Positions 1-10,703 of a stretch of 64,000 bases of DNA are shown one piece after another. This DNA is from Nemania diffusa (lineage: Eukaryota > Ascomycota > Sordariomycetes > Xylariales > Xylariaceae), in the NCBI GenBank assembly GCA_038501195.1, contig JBBPUQ010000009.1:124001-188000 (forward strand). The letters run 5' to 3'. Numbering within the stretch: position 1 is the stretch's first letter; the number at the start of each line of letters is the position of its first letter. The translations under genes and the position numbers were made by a program. The notes under the pieces were generated by a model, which did no database searches, had not been told where the DNA came from, and saw only the letters and a list, made by a program, of their open reading frames with translations.

Positions 1-4
1 TCGG

Positions 5-823
5 ATGGCAGCTCAAGGCACGGACTCGACAATGGAGCTATCTATTTATTTCGACTTTGTGGGGGTTCTTCAAGCCGCGATCACGGAAGCCTCCCTTCCG
101 GACCCGGAGCCCTTGTTGGGGGCGGTGAAGAAACTCGACATGGACGCAACGGATCTCTTCTCTGTCCTTCGAGCTTTTTTCCCGACTATGCGGAACACTG
201 TTTGGGCAGTCAAGGCAGACCTCACCTCGGCCAAGAAAAGAATCAGCCAGATCAGAAGAGATTATTCTAGGTCGTGGTTCTACAGTTCGGGATCCAGTCT
301 TGATCCCAGAGCAATAGATGAGATCGAGAAGGTGATGGTGCACTTGTTTGGCACTATCGAACGCAAAATGGTCCATGTCAGAGTCGAGGCGGAAGTGTCA
401 GTTACGAGCCTAGCCGAAGTGAAAAAGGACTTAGAACAGGTGGATAAAAGCTTGAAGCAAAACAAGGACCTTTCTGAACAGGTCAAAGCCGATAAAAGCG
501 AGATCTTCCTCGGTCGTTGGAGATTTAAGGGCGAGTTGCTAACGGTGGAAAACTCCCTCAAAATAATGGACTCGATCAATGTCATGATGGCAGGGGTAAA
601 GAACACTGTTGCAGAGTTGAATTCGCTAATAAACCAGGCGGTTGGCGAGGTCAAGGGATTTATGGTCTTAACCGGTCAACCAGTTCATCTACCATTTGGC
701 GAAGCGAGCCTTGACACGCTTTTTGATAGCATTGACATGGCAATAGAATGTCTGGATCAAAGTATCACAGCACCCCCAGCCCTGGGAAGGGGGTCACCAA
801 GGCACAAGCTTCTAGATGGGTAG
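5..823 (+). CDS. Hypothetical helical protein, possibly the 5' part of a decayed gene
   Basis: An open frame of 272 codons begins with ATG four bases into the window, so an upstream exon cannot be excluded. The product is mostly alpha-helical, with a charged heptad-like stretch at about residues 130-170 (rich in K, E, L and V) and no recognised catalytic motif. No signal peptide or membrane segment is seen inside it. After the stop, the same frame shows further stops and then, at about 983-1070, a hydrophobic run followed by basic residues that looks like a membrane anchor. A DUF7580-like segment lies next downstream. I infer that this and the fragments to 1584 may once have been one membrane-linked protein, but the joins cannot be reconstructed. 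Function unknown. Confidence 0.45.
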   Translation: MAAQGTDSTMELSIYFDFVGVLQAAITEASLPDPEPLLGAVKKLDMDATDLFSVLRAFFPTMRNTVWAVKADLTSAKKRISQIRRDYSRSWFYSSGSSLDPRAIDEIEKVMVHLFGTIERKMVHVRVEAEVSVTSLAEVKKDLEQVDKSLKQNKDLSEQVKADKSEIFLGRWRFKGELLTVENSLKIMDSINVMMAGVKNTVAELNSLINQAVGEVKGFMVLTGQPVHLPFGEASLDTLFDSIDMAIECLDQSITAPPALGRGSPRHKLLDG

Positions 824-982
824 TCCACTGGAGTGATGTGTTCGACAAAAGAGGCAATGGGCAAGAGAGTCCAGAAAAGAAAGATTAGCTAAAGGACCCA
901 GACCACCTTCGCAGTGTTTAGCGTCCAAGATCATATTCCCTACTGGAACATTCTCTTTTACTGAAGCGTTGCCCAGGCCAGC

Positions 983-1584
983 TATGGCGCTGTCCTTATA
1001 TTCACCGTGGCCGTGATTGGTATCGGCTTCCTTGTGTTTGACCATTATCGAACGAAGCGGTCCCTGATCGAGAGAAGCAGAAACAAGGAAGCTCCAGCCT
1101 CCAAGCAGGGACCGCGGGCACACGGCCGCCGTCAAATTTCTATAACATGTATTACGCTCTAGAACAGCATCTGAGAAAACAGTTAGATTCTCCATCAGGG
1201 ATTGAAGGCTTTAAGAGCGATCGGATCCGGAATAAGGAACGTTTTGCTCTCGGAATCCTCCTCATCGAACTCTGTTTAGACAAGAACTTTGAGGAAATCC
1301 GCCGGGGGAGCGGGGGAAGCTCTAGACCTTAGGTGCCCCAAAATATAAGCTCTTCGGCCGTTGGCGACTTTGAAATAGCAAATAACCAGATAGATAGGAT
1401 TTATTTAGAGGCGGGGGAATCATGTGGCTATGCGGTACAGCGATGCCTTCGGTACGAGTTCCTAGACCGCGACGTCACAAAAACCTTTGATTTTAGTCAA
1501 TTCCGCCAAAGTTTCTTCAACGGGGTAGTTACATCTATCCATGCGACATATGTGATGCCTCCGTGTTCGGTGGCGGAAATGTAA
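983..1584 (+). pseudogene. Broken membrane-anchor plus DUF7580-like C-terminal fragment
   Basis: From 983 a short open stretch encodes a strongly hydrophobic segment followed by HYRTKR, typical of a transmembrane helix with a basic cytoplasmic edge. From 1147, in another frame, the peptide contains RNKERFALGILLIELCL, which closely resembles the core of DUF7580, a degenerate kinase-like domain at the C-terminus of many fungal prion/NACHT-associated proteins. A TAG stop at 1330-1332 interrupts it, and the same frame then resumes with DFEIANNQID and GYAVQRCLRYEF, the conserved end of DUF7580. The N-terminal half of the domain is absent. With one in-frame stop plus frame changes, I read this as a pseudogene; an unrecognised intron around 1330 is a weaker alternative because no good GT-AG pair is evident. 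Confidence 0.55.
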
Positions 1585-1908
1585 AACGCACGAGGGCTCT
1601 AAGGGCAGGAGGCCGGCCGGATTAAAACAGAACATAGTCAAGTATGTCCCACACTTTAAAAACTGCAAAATAGTTACAGTATATTTTAAAAGTGCATAAA
1701 TACTTTTTCTTTTTAAAGGTACCATGTTTTTTACACCTAAGTTTTTTTAATCTGCCATAATAGCCGCTATTAAGTTGCAATTAGCGAGTGGGAAAAACTT
1801 GCTTAAACAGAAAAACGCACCTGAATGCAAACCAAATATAAACTCTACAGATTAAGATTACAAAGTGACATAACTCCATTTCCCCAAAACTCCTGAAATC
1901 AACAATAT
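1585..1908. other. AT-rich intergenic stretch
   Basis: AT-rich sequence with homopolymer runs separates the broken DUF7580 fragment from the 3' end of the minus-strand kinase-like gene. No gene, RNA or repeat was recognised. Confidence 0.6.
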
Positions 1909-3135
1909 TTAGGGCACCATTTCCATTCGGGCCTCTCCAAGCTCGAGGTTACCATCTCCCATTAACAAGTTGATATGGTTCTGATCCCAGGCCCTTTTGA
2001 CAACTTCATGTTGAATGAGTTGTTGAATTTTCCTTCCCCAGGCCCAATTTTCCTCATATTGATCCTCACTATCGGCCTCCAAAACTTCGATGGGGCCACT
2101 AGTCAAGGTTTCACTTAAGGGGTATGAACCTGCAAACTCCCAGTCAAGGACGGCTATAATTTGGTCGCCCCGAGCTAGGATATTCCTCCCATGCAAGTCC
2201 CCGTGGACTAGGACAAATGGTTCATCAACTATGTCCTTTTCCATGAGAGCCGTGCGTTTTCTCTGGAGATTATCCACAAAGCCCTGGACAGTTACATCGC
2301 TGAAAAGATCTGCATCAATATCGTCCGTTGCGTGCGTATAATAATAAATTTCCCGATCGTAACAGCTTAGGATATAATCCTTAGTGCTTTTGTATGGTCC
2401 AATAGGGTAACAGTCATTCCGATGGAACTTGCCGCGTCCCTTGAAAAGCTTGCAACCCTCGACGGTCGGAGCTATAGACCAATCTAAAGGGTTAAGGCCC
2501 CCAATCAGGTCGAAATGAACCTCAGCGAGGTCAGCAACAATTGTAGAAATCTTCTGGGCTAAGCTGTCTTTTTGAGCAGGAGCGAGAGACATCCATGTGG
2601 AGCTAAGAGGTGGACATTCGATGTATTCCTCGATAATGAAAGAGGTATCGGGCTGACTGGTGGCCTGGTAGAAGTAGACCTTGGGCACGGGAATGTGAGG
2701 AAGTTTTGCAGCGCAAAACTGTTTAAAGGCGACATCATTGGTAATCTGGTTTGGTAGCAAGGCATCTTCGAAAGGGAGACGAAGTACGAATTGATCCACA
2801 AGTGTATCGCTTATTTGAGCTGATCGTGAGACCTGCGTGGACTCAAGAAAAAGGTCATGTTCCATGGGTGTTGGTAGCAACGACTTGTTGATGCACTGGC
2901 TTACATCTAATGGTTTGTGTAGTTTCACAGTCCAGATTGAGTTAAAGCCCCCAGTAGCGAGCAACTTGACTTCGTTAACTTCGGGAATATTATGGAGGTC
3001 CACCTGATCTACAGTTTGTTTGCCTCGGAGGTGTGGTAATATTTTAAGCGCTAACGCACTTCCAGCATTTTTTAGGATTTCCTGTACTGTCGGATCGGTA
3101 GTAGAAAACTTTGGGGTGGATTTCACACCGAACAT
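1909..3135 (-). CDS. Aminoglycoside phosphotransferase (APH)-family protein
   Basis: A single uninterrupted exon encodes 408 residues with the architecture of fungal APH/choline-kinase-like proteins (PF01636), which carry a protein-kinase-like fold and phosphorylate small molecules or are inactive relatives. The catalytic loop VHGDLHGRNIL (His311, Asp313, Asn318) and the metal-binding IAVLDWEFAG that follows are both intact, so the protein is predicted to bind ATP and magnesium. An N-terminal LLATGGFNSIW resembles the nucleotide-binding loop, and IIEEYIE matches the hinge region. Length is usual for the fungal family. The ATG at 3133-3135 is the first in frame. The true substrate is unknown; these genes are greatly expanded in ascomycetes and the family name does not imply antibiotic resistance. 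It stands alone between AT-rich spacers. Confidence 0.88.
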   Translation of the reverse strand: MFGVKSTPKFSTTDPTVQEILKNAGSALALKILPHLRGKQTVDQVDLHNIPEVNEVKLLATGGFNSIWTVKLHKPLDVSQCINKSLLPTPMEHDLFLESTQVSRSAQISDTLVDQFVLRLPFEDALLPNQITNDVAFKQFCAAKLPHIPVPKVYFYQATSQPDTSFIIEEYIECPPLSSTWMSLAPAQKDSLAQKISTIVADLAEVHFDLIGGLNPLDWSIAPTVEGCKLFKGRGKFHRNDCYPIGPYKSTKDYILSCYDREIYYYTHATDDIDADLFSDVTVQGFVDNLQRKRTALMEKDIVDEPFVLVHGDLHGRNILARGDQIIAVLDWEFAGSYPLSETLTSGPIEVLEADSEDQYEENWAWGRKIQQLIQHEVVKRAWDQNHINLLMGDGNLELGEARMEMVP

Positions 3136-4510
3136 GGTGCTTAGTGCAGAACCCTGATCTTGTGCAGCACTGGCAATGGTGATTCGTGGGCATAACGTCC
3201 GATTAAATAGTTCCTTGCTTTTTAAAGTGGTGTCTGATTATAAAACAAGGTGTAGGTGGCGGGTTGCTTGCAAAATCTTTGTCTACCTAGGGGCAGATAG
3301 ATCCAGAAGCCGTCGTCTTTTTCTCTTTTATAGCCGAATTATGTAGAAATTTGTTTCATATCACTAACCTATGTTTTTTTTTTTTTCCAAAACAGGCCCC
3401 GTGTATTCGTTCCTTTCAGAAAGTAAACTATACAGACAATCTGTTATAATGTATTGCACAATCCTTGTTTGCTTAACAATGGCTATGTTTGGCGATTAAA
3501 ATAGCTATTAAGAGTTGGTACCCATTAGTAGCGGCATTATTTCAGTGAAAGAGCCTCCTGTTGACATAAAGTTTATAACGAGAAAATAGAACAACATAGA
3601 ACAATATTGTAATATGAGACAAAATTATCAGAAAAAAATAAAACCTTAGATACAAATTCCAACAAATTGAGACAGCTGGATAAGGGCACACTAAAGTTCA
3701 GTAACGACATTGCTTATTTAAGACAGGAAAAATCTATTTCACAGGTGCGATAAAACGTGTAAATTACAACACCGCGTTGTGGAGGCTGCTCACAATTGCA
3801 TACTTATTAAAGAATTTTATAAACATTTTCTAGTAAAACAGGCGAATTAGTAAAATAGACCTAGCTAGGTTACTCCCGGTCGAAGGCCTGGAAAAGTTGT
3901 GTACTAGCTAGGCATATATAAGCATAGCTTAACGAAATTTCAGCACTATTTCTACTCAATATACCTCCTGTTTCCCATGTGGCTTGATCGCACCTATTAT
4001 AACAGCTGTACACGTGTATTGCGGGCTTAAAAGGGGGCTGCTTAGAGTCGTGCAGTGAAAAGGCAAATATATAAGTTTACGAAAAGAGACACTAAAGTAT
4101 GTACAGTAAATTATGTCCTTAGAAGTGCGCCCCTGATTATTGTGCCCAGATAGCAATGCGTCCATGCCCTGTTGCGTGCAATATATACCCTTGATACCTA
4201 GGGAGTATGAACGGCGTCGTTTTTTTCTCCGTCATATGCCCGCTACGTTAAATCCAAATATCTCGAAGAACTAGGTCTTCGAAAGTTTTATCTAAATGTA
4301 CTTTGATTCTTAGATCCCTCTAGTTCATTAGGTTATGGCATACGCTAGAAGCTTTATAGTATAATAGAATTATTTATATATATCATATAAAATCCTATTA
4401 AGTTTATAGCAAATATCCCCTTTTAGTCAAGTTGTGTTTGTACACTTTCCACTGACAATCAACTCATACTAAGTACTACAGGTGTAATGACGAATAAACT
4501 AACCAGCCAG
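3136..4510. other. AT-rich intergenic region with repeat copy 1
   Basis: About 1.4 kb of low-complexity, AT-rich DNA with many stop codons in all frames. It contains the first copy of a 64-nt dispersed repeat (4171-4234). No gene was recognised. The excess of TA-rich words would fit old RIP-mutated sequence, but this was not computed. Confidence 0.6.
4171..4234. repeat. 64-nt dispersed repeat, copy 1 (degenerate hairpin)
   Basis: This stretch aligns with 6447-6510: both share GCGT-CAATATATACC, a central near-palindrome and ACGGCGTCG followed by a T run and CT(C/G)TCA-like end. In this copy the inverted repeat is degenerate. Several differences from copy 2 are G/A transitions. Same orientation as copy 2; together they bracket the epoxide-hydrolase-like gene. 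Confidence 0.7.
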
Positions 4511-5991
4511 CTAACTATACCAGTAGTTCCCAATCTCCCTAAGATCCTGAATTAAGGCGGGTGGATTATTCAATGCCGGGAAATGGCCACCAAAGTCATG
4601 ATCTACGGCGCATTAACCAAACTAACACTCCAGGTGTTGTTACATGACGACGCAGAATGTGTAAAAATAAAAGACTTACAGTTATAAAGGACTAGGTTTC
4701 CACCCCATGAGATCACATCCTTGGTCCAGAATCCAAAGTTGTACTTGAAGCTGCTGAAGAGCATAGGTGCATCAGTCCGCGCCTTCCTATAGCCTGATTT
4801 AAAAGGCGCAGCATTCTGCGAGTAGGTGAAAACAAAGGACACGAAGGACTTGGTCATATAATATAGAGATACCTCCAGCAGGATGTCTTCATGTGTAAGA
4901 ATAGACGGCGTCGTGTCTGCTCGTGGATCGGACCCTTTGGACGGGTTAGCTCATCGTGAAAAAAGAATTAGCAAAATAGAGATATCTCACATTCAATATA
5001 TTTCTCGCTAATACAGGCTAGTTGGTTAATTGGGTTATCGTAAAGTGTCAGACCAATTGTGTTATGCTGCTTAATTATTTAACTCATGGCTCTTATGGAT
5101 GATGTGCAGTGAGGATATGGGACCTAAGTAAAACTTACCTTGGTACTCTGTTCGATGGTATACACAGAGCCACTGACCTGAAACGCTATTACTACATCTT
5201 CCTGGAATTGCTCGTCCTCGTTGAGAGTGATATTGTGTGAAGTAAATTGGTCTGGGCTTAGGGGTAGGAATGGTACGCCGAGAAGATGTGCTGCACGCAC
5301 AGAGGTATTAAAGTTGTCGTATGCGATATTGCTACCCCAGCCGGTTCTATGAGCGACGTAGGTCTTGTATCCCAAGACCTCCGTCATCAGAGTGTTGAAA
5401 ATGCGCCTCGTGTCATCAAGCGTCCAGTTGGCCGGCGGCACACTGGAGAATGCGTAGCCTCGGAGTGAAGGAACCACGACATTGAAGGAGATGGGTTTTC
5501 CAGCGGATGTCTCGGCCGCCGTAGTTAACGGGTTAATCAAGGGGATCAGCTCAGCGAAAGACCCGGGCCATCCGTGACTCAAAATCAGCGGTATCGCGTC
5601 CGATTCGCGGGATTTCTCATGGATAAAATGCACCGTAATGTTCTCAATAATTGTAGTATAGTGATGATACCTGGTTTACTCATTCGGTGAATAGATCTAG
5701 GCAGACAGCGACAGATTAGACTCACTTGTTCAAGGCAGCTTGCTCGTTAGACCAACTAAAGCTCGTGGTCCATTGTTGCTGTAATAATTTGAATGTGACG
5801 AGATCGATGCCGAGCGAGCCGCCAAGTCCAGCGTATTCCTCATTCGCAGGAAGTTGGCCTTGAAAGACCAACTGGAGCATGTGCGATGAGCACAAGTTAA
5901 TGGTGAAAATCGTCACGGAAGCAAGCGCTCCGACGCAGGATAAACATTCTACAACAACACGCGCGGTAGGTATAAGCCTCATTTTGTTCAT
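4511..5991 (-). CDS. Secreted epoxide hydrolase-like alpha/beta-hydrolase (EHN family), nucleophile Asp replaced
   Basis: Five exons join in frame: 5726-5991, 5139-5670, 4991-5069, 4680-4934 and 4511-4602, with introns of 55, 69, 56 and 77 nt that all have GT-AG ends. The 407-residue product has a signal-like N-terminus, then an epoxide-hydrolase N-terminal domain. The oxyanion motif HGWPGS is at 121-126, and the ARTDAPMLF-type cap follows. The end is YNYHDFGGHF with the catalytic His at about 384, then LREIGNYW. Length and order match fungal secreted EHN hydrolases. The nucleophile elbow, usually G-x-D-W-G, reads RTGWGS, with Gly199 (codon 5340-5342) in place of Asp. That change is one base away from the expected codon and should abolish normal epoxide opening. 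The gene structure is otherwise intact, so it may be a pseudoenzyme or recently inactivated. Substrate unknown. Confidence 0.85.
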
Positions 5992-6819
5992 ATGAGATGA
6001 AAGGTGATGCTGTTGGTACTTAGTTAAAGTATCTGCACTTAGATAGTGGAGCAGACTCTACTCCTAGTTGAGTTTAAACAAGTCAATTTATTTTCTCCTT
6101 TTAAAAAATTACATATTTTATAAATAAACAACTTTTATATAATACAAGTATTAAAGTAAGTGATAGCTATAACAGAATTAATAGTTATTACCTACTTATG
6201 CTTGTAAGTATATACCTAGATAAAATGTACCTATTCAGCGCCTCATCCCTGAAAATCTATCTGTGCTAAACCGGCTAGGTAGATAGAAACTCATCCGCCA
6301 TAAGCTCTAGCACTCCCGATCCCGTGGGTAATGCCACAAACGGCCTAGAGATAAATCTAGGTAGGTCTTAAATAAGGGCATACATGAGCTAGAGAAGGAC
6401 TTTAAACTCTACCGAAGTTAGAAAAAGTCTTAAGCTGTAGCTATGTGTCGCGTACAATATATACCGTTAATACTGCAAGGAGTATTAACGGCGTCGTTTT
6501 TCCTCTGTCACACTATGTGAGTGGCTTTATTATGTGAGCGCGTTTCTAGGGACTGCTTCATTGAAAAGGGCTTTAACAAGTTACCTAATCGACTTCCCAC
6601 ATATAAACTAAAAGACCTTATAGTTTGCTTAAATGCAATTGTAAATTTATATAAACAGAGTTAGTTTATTATTAGAGCTTTAGCGGGGTAATTAACAAAA
6701 AGGGTTTAGGGTGGTCTATGTACAGGGCAATCAATCAACAAAAACAAAAACAAACGCTGACACCTTTGCCACTCTTATAACCTTCTATTATTACAACATC
6801 TCCCACCAAAAGATTATAT
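5992..6819. other. AT-rich intergenic region with repeat copy 2
   Basis: About 0.8 kb of AT-rich DNA between the divergent epoxide-hydrolase-like and HNH genes, so it must hold both promoters. It includes the second copy of the 64-nt repeat with a perfect hairpin. No other feature was recognised. Confidence 0.6.
6447..6510. repeat. 64-nt dispersed repeat, copy 2, with perfect 11-bp hairpin
   Basis: Second copy of the repeat at 4171-4234. Its centre is a perfect inverted repeat: CCGTTAATACT (6464-6474), a 6-nt loop, then AGTATTAACGG (6481-6491), followed by GCGTCG and a run of five T. The structure could be the core of a small transposable element or a transcribed hairpin with a T-rich end. 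Confidence 0.7.
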
Positions 6820-8292
6820 ATGTCGGCACCGCCAGTTAACAACAGCAGCGGTACAGCGACCGTTGTACTTCGCAATCTTTTACCAAAACCTCCAACTACT
6901 AAGCCTGGTGATGCAGGTGAAATCGAATTCTGTCACCCAGGGTACGAGCCTCCATATGACGTCTTGTTCTTATTCCCCCGACTTGATCACACCTCGACGT
7001 CTCTCAAGGGCGTACACTACGGCACCGCCCTAACAGCTTGTCAAATCATAGCTAACAATGCCTTTGATGGCTACCTTGCGACGGACCAAGAAGGCCGCGA
7101 ACGCGTGGGCCCCGACATAAACCTCGACCATGTGCTTACCGAGTCTAAATACTGGTTTTTCGTCCCTGCGGGTCAAAATCCTAGTCCAAATCCATACCCC
7201 ATAGTCCCCAGTTTCCAGGACTGGGCCTTTCCCCACGGAAAACTCGCAAGTTGGCCTCAACAGGATAAAGAAACGGATTTCGACGTCAACCCTCGGTGCA
7301 TTATTACTCAGGCAGCAGGACTAATCAACCAAGCGCATATAATCCCCTCTTCAGATGACCAATGGTTCAAGCTTAACGCTATGGCTCGATATGGAAATCG
7401 TCACGATGTTAACCAAAAAAAAAATAGGATTGCTCTGCGACATGATCTACACTCTGCCTTCGATTCACAACTATTTGCGATTGTACCCAAAAACAATTAC
7501 TACGTAATCCATCAATTCCATGATAATGACATTTGCGCAAGAGAGTTCGCATCAACTTACCACAACCGTATTGTTGTGTCAGAAGGTGTTGTACGAGAGT
7601 TCCTGTTCGCTCGGCTGGCGCGTGCTCTTCTGATGCTCGTCCAACCCTTCATGACCCAGTCGCCACTCAAGCGATATGTCGTCCGTCTCCGCGCAGTAGA
7701 AGGCAGCAACGTTGGGAGCGGACAGTACCGCACCCAGTCAGAGTGGCTTTCGCCTCAGCAGCTATCTGAGCAGTACAGTGGCGGAGGCACTAAAAGTGCA
7801 AGCCCTACTAAGCGGAAGCGAGACGGCGAAAATGCGCCCGGTAATCAACAAGCGTACGGGGCGGACAATGATAGCAGCGATTATAAAAGCAACAGTGACG
7901 ACAGTGATACAGAGGGAGAGTGGTACAAAACTAATGTGGCGGTGTTATTAGAAGGAGACAGAGGCCGGTCTCGAAAGCGGAGACGCGGTGATATAAGCAG
8001 TGATAGTGATACGGAGGAAGAGTGGTACAAAAAGAATGTGGCAGTATTATTAGAAGGGGACAGAGGCCGGTCTCGAAAGCGGCGATGCGATGAGCCGGGA
8101 GTTGATGACGGTGAGACCACTAGGCACAACAATTCACAGCCGCCGTTTCTCACAACATCTATTTCATCGATCCAGTCTTGCGCAGGCCTTGAGCAGGATA
8201 CTAGCTCTGACTTAGGCGTAGAAGTAAAAAGGCAAAAGCTTCCGAATGGAAACACGAACCAAAATGATGCTCAACTAGAAACATTGCTTTAG
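6820..8292 (+). CDS. HNH_2-type nuclease domain protein with duplicated C-terminal tail
   Basis: A single exon of 490 residues. The central part carries a fungal HNH_2 domain (PF13391): Cys160 in CIITQAAGLINQAHIIP with His173, then NRIALRHDLHSAFD with His208 and His211. These are the positions expected for metal binding and catalysis, so nuclease activity is plausible. The domain is preceded by the VLFLFPRL and ALTACQIIANNAFDGYL segments usually found upstream in this fungal family. The C-terminus is disordered, acidic and basic by turns, with RKR clusters that could serve as nuclear signals. A 34-residue unit (DSDTE-EWYK-NVAVLLEGDRGRSRKRR) is present twice in tandem. A run of ten A lies within codons near 7415-7424. 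These proteins are variable and expanded in fungi; the biological target is unknown. Confidence 0.82.
   Translation: MSAPPVNNSSGTATVVLRNLLPKPPTTKPGDAGEIEFCHPGYEPPYDVLFLFPRLDHTSTSLKGVHYGTALTACQIIANNAFDGYLATDQEGRERVGPDINLDHVLTESKYWFFVPAGQNPSPNPYPIVPSFQDWAFPHGKLASWPQQDKETDFDVNPRCIITQAAGLINQAHIIPSSDDQWFKLNAMARYGNRHDVNQKKNRIALRHDLHSAFDSQLFAIVPKNNYYVIHQFHDNDICAREFASTYHNRIVVSEGVVREFLFARLARALLMLVQPFMTQSPLKRYVVRLRAVEGSNVGSGQYRTQSEWLSPQQLSEQYSGGGTKSASPTKRKRDGENAPGNQQAYGADNDSSDYKSNSDDSDTEGEWYKTNVAVLLEGDRGRSRKRRRGDISSDSDTEEEWYKKNVAVLLEGDRGRSRKRRCDEPGVDDGETTRHNNSQPPFLTTSISSIQSCAGLEQDTSSDLGVEVKRQKLPNGNTNQNDAQLETLL
7903..8085 (+). repeat. Tandem 102-nt in-frame duplication in the HNH gene
   Basis: Unit 1 starts at 7903 and unit 2 at 8005, a period of 102 nt or 34 codons. 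The units differ at only a few positions and stay in frame. The duplicated peptide ends in GDRGRSRKRR, so the basic cluster is doubled. The second unit fades after about 8085. Confidence 0.9.
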
Positions 8293-10703
8293 GTAATGCC
8301 AGGAGGGTTTATCCACAGTGAAGCTCAGTCTCATATATCGACGAAGGTTGGATAGAAGCTGGGTAGCCGTATAGGGCCGTGCTTAATTTCATTAATTCCT
8401 GAGCGATGCCTAGATCATAGGGAGGACTTCCTCTCCTTACCTATATACTAGTAATAATTGATATAAATACCAGGGTTTCAGAAGCATCATTCCTACGACT
8501 TTATTATCTGACAGGTAACATGTATAAACTAAAGAATTTTAAACTGAAATCCCATGATGGCAGAATGCTGGCCCGGAGCTCTGTGGTCCGACGGTGTAGG
8601 ATCAACGCTAATGTATGGAATCAGTTGACAACCATCACTGATGTCCGGGGACTGCCAAGAACGCGCTGTACTAGCGCTAGTACCAGATCAGCATGTCGGC
8701 GTAGGCTAGATCAAAGAACCTCGGTTTAAATTTCTAGAATGCAAGAGTGGACCGATAAAATAGTACCATACATACTTCTTGACTCCTCCCAGCTTTAGAA
8801 CTTGTCAGGTTCATATCAATCTCTGTCAGTCAGTGTTCGAAGAAGAAAAAGGGTAGTTCCGTGGGAAACAGCAAGAGGACCAGAGGTGCTATTGGCAGGC
8901 TTCCGTCCTAAAGTCGGGCTACGGATCCGAATGAGTTCTCGAACGGCTACTCCTGTCACAGTCATCCAACTTACACGTCTCAAGTAAGGTCACTTGATTT
9001 TGATATTGTTCAACATGCATCTCGGCAGCTAGACACATGAACATTCCCCGCACGAATTCAGGCTTCCGCAATACCGCTTGCTGCCCTGCATATATTGTCT
9101 ACAACGATACTACCACACAATGTCTATGCTTGCTATGGCTCCGTGGGGGAAAATGGAGTTAAGTCCATTCTACGCGTAGCTATCCTCCATACAGAATACA
9201 GTACCTGGTAATATAATATAGCCATACCTGCTTAGTATGCACGGCGCGTCCGGGTTGCCCAAATGTGGTACCCCGGTTGCACGCACACTAGCGAGTCAGG
9301 ATTGGTCAATTCATCAGCGCCGCCGTTCAACTTGGGGCGCTAAGCCATCCTAAAGAAGTCTGGCGGTATGTCAATGCGACAAATCGTTGGCCATTGGCTT
9401 CGATAGCGCGGCTCCCTGTCTCCTCTTTCCGTTGTTATATACCGGTCTATTTGCCGTGGAGAGGGTAGAAAGTTTGCACGGCAACGTGACTTCAAATGAC
9501 GAATACATGCCTATTCTAGGAGCATAGTCCCAGTATAGGTAGGTAAGCATAGGTATCGTATTGTAAAGTACGCCTTACCGTATACTTAGATCCTAGACAA
9601 GTCTCGTATTATTGACGATGCTGCTTATGTAGTCCAAACCCGATTCTACATAGTAACAATTTATAACCTCGACGCTATCCAATGGTTCAGGAACTGATGC
9701 AACGGCAACTCTGTGCATTCGTCTTTCTTGAACCCGCTCAAGGATATCCCTTGCCTCAGACATGGTCCCATATTATTCAGCTCTATGAGTAAGGGTTATC
9801 CTGTTTTCTGGACTAACCGAGTTAGCTCCAATGTCACATCAGCCCCTTTGCGAGCTGTTTTAACAAGACCATTACAACACAAGGTCGGCATTCATGATTC
9901 TCACGTTGACGTTCTATCACGCACGAGACCAAAATACGGGGCAGACGGGGGAGGTTCGGGTTTAGAATACTCTGTAGTTCGCGGTAGGTAGGTAGCTCAA
10001 CCCATATCGCTTCACTATCTGCATGCGTTTCTGCACGCGGATACATACGCATAGATGCTGTCCTCCTCCACTCCGCCACCGATATAGGACCGCCTTTGCG
10101 CACCACTGATCGTATGTAGCTTGGCCAAATCATTTGTCTCAGTAGTAACCCACGCGAGACAAGAACTGGACGGCCTTACTAACTTGTCAAGACGGGCGTG
10201 TAATTTGGATATGCGTCGCCGTTGAGGATGGGCGCAAATCTTTTCTAGCTTCGTGTTGATTCCACCCGCCACCCACGACATTCCTAACTAGCTGGAACGC
10301 TAGCAGGATGTTCCCTAGTCGCGCGAGCGAGTAGGTCGCCATAGCCCTGTACCTTTAAGCTCTTCTCCAGGTTTGGACCTGACAATCGTGGGGCTCGGAC
10401 CCCAAGGAATGGAGGGTTATGCTTAGATGGGGGTAACGTGGAGGAAGACCCATTCTCTTCATGTCTGCTGGTACACACTCTGTGGGGGAACGAACCGTGA
10501 CCCCATATTTCCATCATCCTTGCCTTGCCTTATTAGATATCCGCTCTACCGTTGCGTATCTAATAATTGACTGTTCCCGTATTTCATACCGCTTTGACTG
10601 ATCCGAAGTCGGTTTGCCCAGACCCTCATGGCATTTTCTTGTTTTCTCATCGGATTGGTTTCGAGCAATCGAAGTATCATTGCAAGACATTCAAGCTCGA
10701 AAC
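8293..10703. other. Intergenic region, no gene recognised
   Basis: About 2.4 kb with only short, compositionally odd open frames on both strands; none resembles a known domain and none shows a coherent exon structure. The last few hundred bases must contain the promoter of the Zn2Cys6 regulator gene. Nothing else supported. Confidence 0.55.

Noticed and set aside
9834..10517. Cluster of minus-strand open frames
   Set aside because: Short, overlapping and unlike known proteins; no splice pattern joins them.
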